Below the pieces are notes generated by a model. The model was not told where the DNA came from. It was given only the letters and a program-made list of their open reading frames with translations, and ran no database searches. The position numbers and the translations under genes were made by a program. Shown here piece by piece: positions 61,818 through 64,000 of a DNA stretch of 64,000 bases. The stretch is from Hydrogenophaga sp. SL48 (GTDB taxonomy: Bacteria > Pseudomonadota > Gammaproteobacteria > Burkholderiales > Burkholderiaceae_C). The stretch spans positions 2,604,001-2,668,000 of the forward strand of contig NZ_CP063400.1 in NCBI RefSeq assembly GCF_021729865.1. Reading direction: 5' to 3'. Each line of letters starts with the position of its first letter. The first letter of the stretch is position 1.

Positions 61818-62166
61818 GGAATGTCCTTGTGAAGAAATGAAAACGGAGTGGCGATTATTCCAGCCCGCGCCCCGGTCAGAGGCTGAGCGTTTTTCGGGCG
61901 TGTCCGAGCAACGCCCCGAAGCGTGCCCGATCAAGGCGAAAAGCACAGCCATAGCTCGGTCTATGGCGCGCATCTGCAACGCAGAGCGGGTGCGTTTTGG
62001 GGTGGTGAGCGGGCATGAGCGAAAGACGCTCAGCCTCTCAGCCCTCGCGCCGCCACACACCACTTCGTACACCTGTTTACACAAGCTTTTCATGGCGAGG
62101 GGCAAAGGTTTACCCAGCCGGGGTTTACTGGCATCTCCCAACCACCACGGAGTCAGGAGACCCCAC
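61818..62166. other. Gene-free 349 bases with a structured inverted-repeat element
   Basis: Between the divergent FKBP and paralogue B genes. A hairpin-like element fills 61879-62037 (described as a separate entry). The last 60 bases include a strong ribosome binding site (AGTCAGGAGACCCCAC) for paralogue B. No gene is supported. Confidence 0.6.
61879..62037. repeat. 159-base hairpin element with 18-base arms
   Basis: Outer arms 61879-61896 (GAGGCTGAGCGTTTTTCG) and 62020-62037 pair with one mismatch. An inner perfect hairpin GCCATAG-CTCGGT-CTATGGC lies at 61948-61967, and the sequence between arms continues to pair imperfectly through GGGCGTG..CGGGTGCG and CCCC..GGGG. It may be an RNA element or miniature transposable element. 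Different from the 57.1 kb element. Confidence 0.65.
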
Positions 62167-62973
62167 ATGAACACCAAGACCGCCACCCTCACCCGCCGCA
62201 TGGCCCTGGGCGCCCTCGTCGGCGCGAGCCTGCTGACCGCGCTGCCGGCCATGGCGATCGGCCGCCTCACCGATGTGCGCATCGTCAACCGCGACAGCGG
62301 CGAGGTGCTGCGGATGTACCGCCACAAAGGCGATGTCTGGGTGGCCGGCGAACCCGGCGCCCGCTACGCCGTGGAGTTGCAAAACGCCTCGCGCGGGCGC
62401 CTGCTCAACGTGGTGTCGGTCGACGGCGTCAACGTGATCAGCGGCGAGACCGCGTCCTTCAACCAGGCCGGCTACGTGCTGACCCCGGGCCAGCGCTACG
62501 ACGTGAGCGGCTGGCGCAAGAGCAGCCGTGAGATCGCTGCCTTCGAATTCACCAGCCTGCCCCGCTCCTACGCCGCCCGCACCGGCCGCCCGGACGACGT
62601 GGGGGTGATCGGTGTGGCCGTGTTCCGCGAACGCGCGCCGTACCGCCCACCCGTGCCCGAGATCGGCCCCTACGGCCGCAGCGCGCCGGCGCCCGAGGCG
62701 CAGGGCAAGTCGTCCATGCAGGGCAAATCGCACCGCAGCGAACCCGGCCAGGAGCTGGGCACGGGTCACGGCGACCGGGAGCGGGATCGCGTGGGCGAGA
62801 CCGAATTCGAGCGCCGCAACGACCGGCCCGACGAGATCGTGCGCATCCGCTACGACAGCCGCGAAAACCTGATGGCCATGGGCATCATCCCGACCTACCA
62901 GCGCCCCGGCCGGGACCGCGAGCCCAGCGCCTTCCCGGCCGCCCGTCCGCGCTACGTGCCCGACCCGTATTGA
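62167..62973 (+). CDS. Exported protein of unknown function, paralogue B
   Basis: A 268-residue secreted protein with a signal of about 28 residues (ending ALPAMAIG). The core aligns with paralogue A (57498-58391): IGRLTDVRIVNRDSGEVLRMYRHKGDVWVAGEPGARYAVELQN, NVVSVDGVNVISGETASFNQAGYVLTPGQRYDVSGWRKS and SYAARTGRPDDVGVIGVAVFRE. The second half is also similar in the VRIRYDSRENLMAMGI block but shorter by about 30 residues. Identity is highest in the core (about 60 percent by eye). A strong ribosome binding site sets the start at 62167. Function unknown. Confidence 0.85.
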   Translation: MNTKTATLTRRMALGALVGASLLTALPAMAIGRLTDVRIVNRDSGEVLRMYRHKGDVWVAGEPGARYAVELQNASRGRLLNVVSVDGVNVISGETASFNQAGYVLTPGQRYDVSGWRKSSREIAAFEFTSLPRSYAARTGRPDDVGVIGVAVFRERAPYRPPVPEIGPYGRSAPAPEAQGKSSMQGKSHRSEPGQELGTGHGDRERDRVGETEFERRNDRPDEIVRIRYDSRENLMAMGIIPTYQRPGRDREPSAFPAARPRYVPDPY

Positions 62974-63050
62974 TGCCCCCCGCGCCGCCTGCGGCGTCCC
63001 CCCCAAGGGGCGCCAGCAGCGGCCCGGCCAAGCCGGTTCCGCGCTGGCCC
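62974..63050 (+). repeat. 3'-sense hairpin element, copy 15 (after paralogue B)
   Basis: Directly after the stop: CGCCGCCTGCGGCG, CCCCCCCAAGGGG, CCGGC-CAA-GCCGG, outer GCCAGC/GCTGGC, another compensated outer pair. Confidence 0.8.
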
Positions 63051-63102
63051 TGGATGGTGCAGCCGACACCACCACTTTGATCGGGTGATCTGAGCCTGCA
63101 GG

Positions 63103-63837
63103 TCACTCCAGCCAATGTGTGAAGCTGGCCACCGTCTCACGCGGCGTGTGAAACCCGTTCACCGGATCGGCCGGATCGGCATAGCCCAGCGCCATGCCAC
63201 ACACAAGCATCTCGTTCTCGGCCGCGCCGATGTGCGGCAGGATGATCTTGGCAAAGCCGTTCCACGCGGCCTGCGGGCAGGTGTGCAGGCCGTGGCCACG
63301 TGCAGCCACCATGATGTTCTGCAGGAACATGCCATAGTCCACCAGCGAGCCCCGGCCCATCACCTTGTCCAGGGTGAACATCAGGCCCACGGGCGCATCG
63401 AAGAATTTGAAGTTGCGCTGGTGCTGCGCGTGCATCTTGTCCTTGTCGCCCTTGGTGATGCCGAGCAGGCCGTAGAGGCTCCAGCCGTTTTCGCGGCGGC
63501 GGTCGATGTAGGGGCTGACCCACTTCTCCGGGTAGTAGTCGTACTCCTCGCGGTACTGCGCGGCGAGCGAGGGGTCGGCGCGCAGCGCGTCGTGCGCGGC
63601 GCAGCACTGCGCCACCAGCGTGTCGCGGCTCTGACCTTGCAGCACGTAGACCTTCCAGGGCTGGGTGTTGGTGCCGGAGGGCGCGCGGGCGGCCACCTCC
63701 AGGAGGTGCTCCAGCGTTGCGCGGGGCACCGGCTGCGGCAGGAAGGCCCGGGCCGACAGGCGGCTGGTGATGGCCGCGTCCACACTGGCGGCATCGATCG
63801 CGGCCATGGCGGCGGCAGGCGGGGGGTTGAGGCTCAT
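63103..63837 (-). CDS. Nitroreductase-family protein
   Basis: A 244-residue FMN-dependent reductase of the nitroreductase family, which reduces nitroaromatics, quinones or flavins with NAD(P)H. Family motifs are SRLSARAFLPQPVPRATLEHLLEVAARAPSGTNTQPWKVYVL near residues 25-65, and DYGMFLQNIMVAARGHGLHTCPQAAW near residue 167. Length and the ASGT/PSGTNTQPW motif agree with NfnB-like types. The LiuR-like operator lies 19 bases upstream of this start. Natural substrate unknown. Confidence 0.9.
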   Translation of the reverse strand: MSLNPPPAAAMAAIDAASVDAAITSRLSARAFLPQPVPRATLEHLLEVAARAPSGTNTQPWKVYVLQGQSRDTLVAQCCAAHDALRADPSLAAQYREEYDYYPEKWVSPYIDRRRENGWSLYGLLGITKGDKDKMHAQHQRNFKFFDAPVGLMFTLDKVMGRGSLVDYGMFLQNIMVAARGHGLHTCPQAAWNGFAKIILPHIGAAENEMLVCGMALGYADPADPVNGFHTPRETVASFTHWLE

Positions 63838-63855
63838 GCAAGGTCTCCGTTGTGA

Positions 63856-63871
63856 TTGACGTTTACGTCAA
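63856..63871. promoter_or_regulatory. MerR-family (LiuR-like) operator
   Basis: TTGACGTTTACGTCAA is a sixteen-base near-perfect palindrome (seven-base arms TTGACGT/ACGTCAA, two central bases) between the nitroreductase and thioesterase genes. It matches the general form of sites for LiuR-type MerR regulators of branched-chain and short-chain acyl-CoA catabolism. The regulator is not in the window. Confidence 0.6.
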
Positions 63872-63911
63872 CGTCAATTATGTCCAAGATCGGAAATGCG
63901 TGCTTCCGCGG

Positions 63912-64000
63912 TCAGACGGCGGTTTCGAGCGCCGCCTTGAGCGGCGCCGGCAGCGGCACCGGCCGGCGGGTGTCGCGGTCCACATAGACGTGAACGAAGT
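63912..64000 (-). CDS. Acyl-CoA thioesterase, C-terminal fragment (cut by window edge)
   Basis: The last 29 codons of a hot-dog-fold thioesterase lying in from the right edge, ending FVHVYVDRDTRRPVPLPAPLKAALETAV. The VHVYVDR-x-TRRPVPLP motif is the usual C-terminal block of YbgC/4-hydroxybenzoyl-CoA-type thioesterases. The catalytic part lies outside the window. It is upstream of the nitroreductase gene on the same strand, so the two may be one unit. Confidence 0.75.
   Translation of the reverse strand, partial: FVHVYVDRDTRRPVPLPAPLKAALETAV

Overview
The window is a GC-rich, gene-dense piece of a betaproteobacterial chromosome. The family content (two DUF1631 proteins, DUF1415, DUF4148, a DUF2189 membrane protein, an aap-type amino-acid ABC operon, RavA/ViaA and a copper-oxidase cluster) and the style of the intergenic repeats fit the Comamonadaceae, most likely Hydrogenophaga or a close relative. 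That assignment is an inference from protein families. I see no rRNA, tRNA, insertion sequence, prophage or CRISPR array.

Layout. 1-10.4 kb holds housekeeping and small genes: a YlqF GTPase (cut by the left edge), an SRPBCC protein, a DUF2892 membrane protein, a ferredoxin, a dienelactone hydrolase, gshA, dusC, a short FecR protein with an OmpA-like lipoprotein, a flavin-split-barrel protein, an RluA-type pseudouridine synthase, an SDR and a histidine phosphatase. 10.5-15.5 kb has a thiolase, RavA/ViaA and a DUF1232 protein. 15.6-22.7 kb, all on the minus strand, has a ChaA-type antiporter, a TRAP permease pair with a small membrane protein, and a three-gene EIIA/KdpD-like/KdpE unit. 22.7-27.1 kb has a 2OG-Fe dioxygenase, a hemerythrin, membrane proteins and an acyl-CoA ligase. 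27.4-31.9 kb is aapJQMP. 32.1-36.7 kb is a copper-handling operon (small Cys/His protein, TolC-like protein, multicopper oxidase, cupredoxin, DUF411, CusF-like). 36.9-40.1 kb has an Aer-like chemoreceptor and a membrane-anchored TAXI protein. 40.2-47.5 kb has two DUF1631 paralogues flanking DUF1415, ettA and a small unknown gene. 47.8-51.8 kb has rhlE and a two-component system. 52-55.8 kb has a phosphodiesterase-fold protein, a BNR-repeat/ThiS-like/cupin operon and a four-repeat DUF4148 protein. 56-63 kb has a LysR regulator, two paralogous secreted proteins, an ECF sigma factor with a membrane-anchored ankyrin partner, a 2-hydroxyacid dehydrogenase and an FKBP. A nitroreductase and a cut thioesterase close the window.

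The most unusual features are non-coding. Fifteen copies of a roughly 80-base GC-rich element lie directly 3' of stop codons, always in the sense orientation of the gene they follow, and their stems show compensatory changes; one copy is expanded into an 83-base tandem array. A 380-base gap at 2.2-2.6 kb holds two tandem, diverged copies of a roughly 120-base module, each with a perfect DnaA-box match and a palindrome. Two other long imperfect inverted repeats lie near 57.1 and 61.9 kb. Among proteins, the most interesting units are the EIIA/KdpD-like/KdpE operon without kdpFABC, the ECF sigma/ankyrin pair beside the duplicated secreted protein, the BNR/ThiS/cupin operon and the DUF1631 pair.
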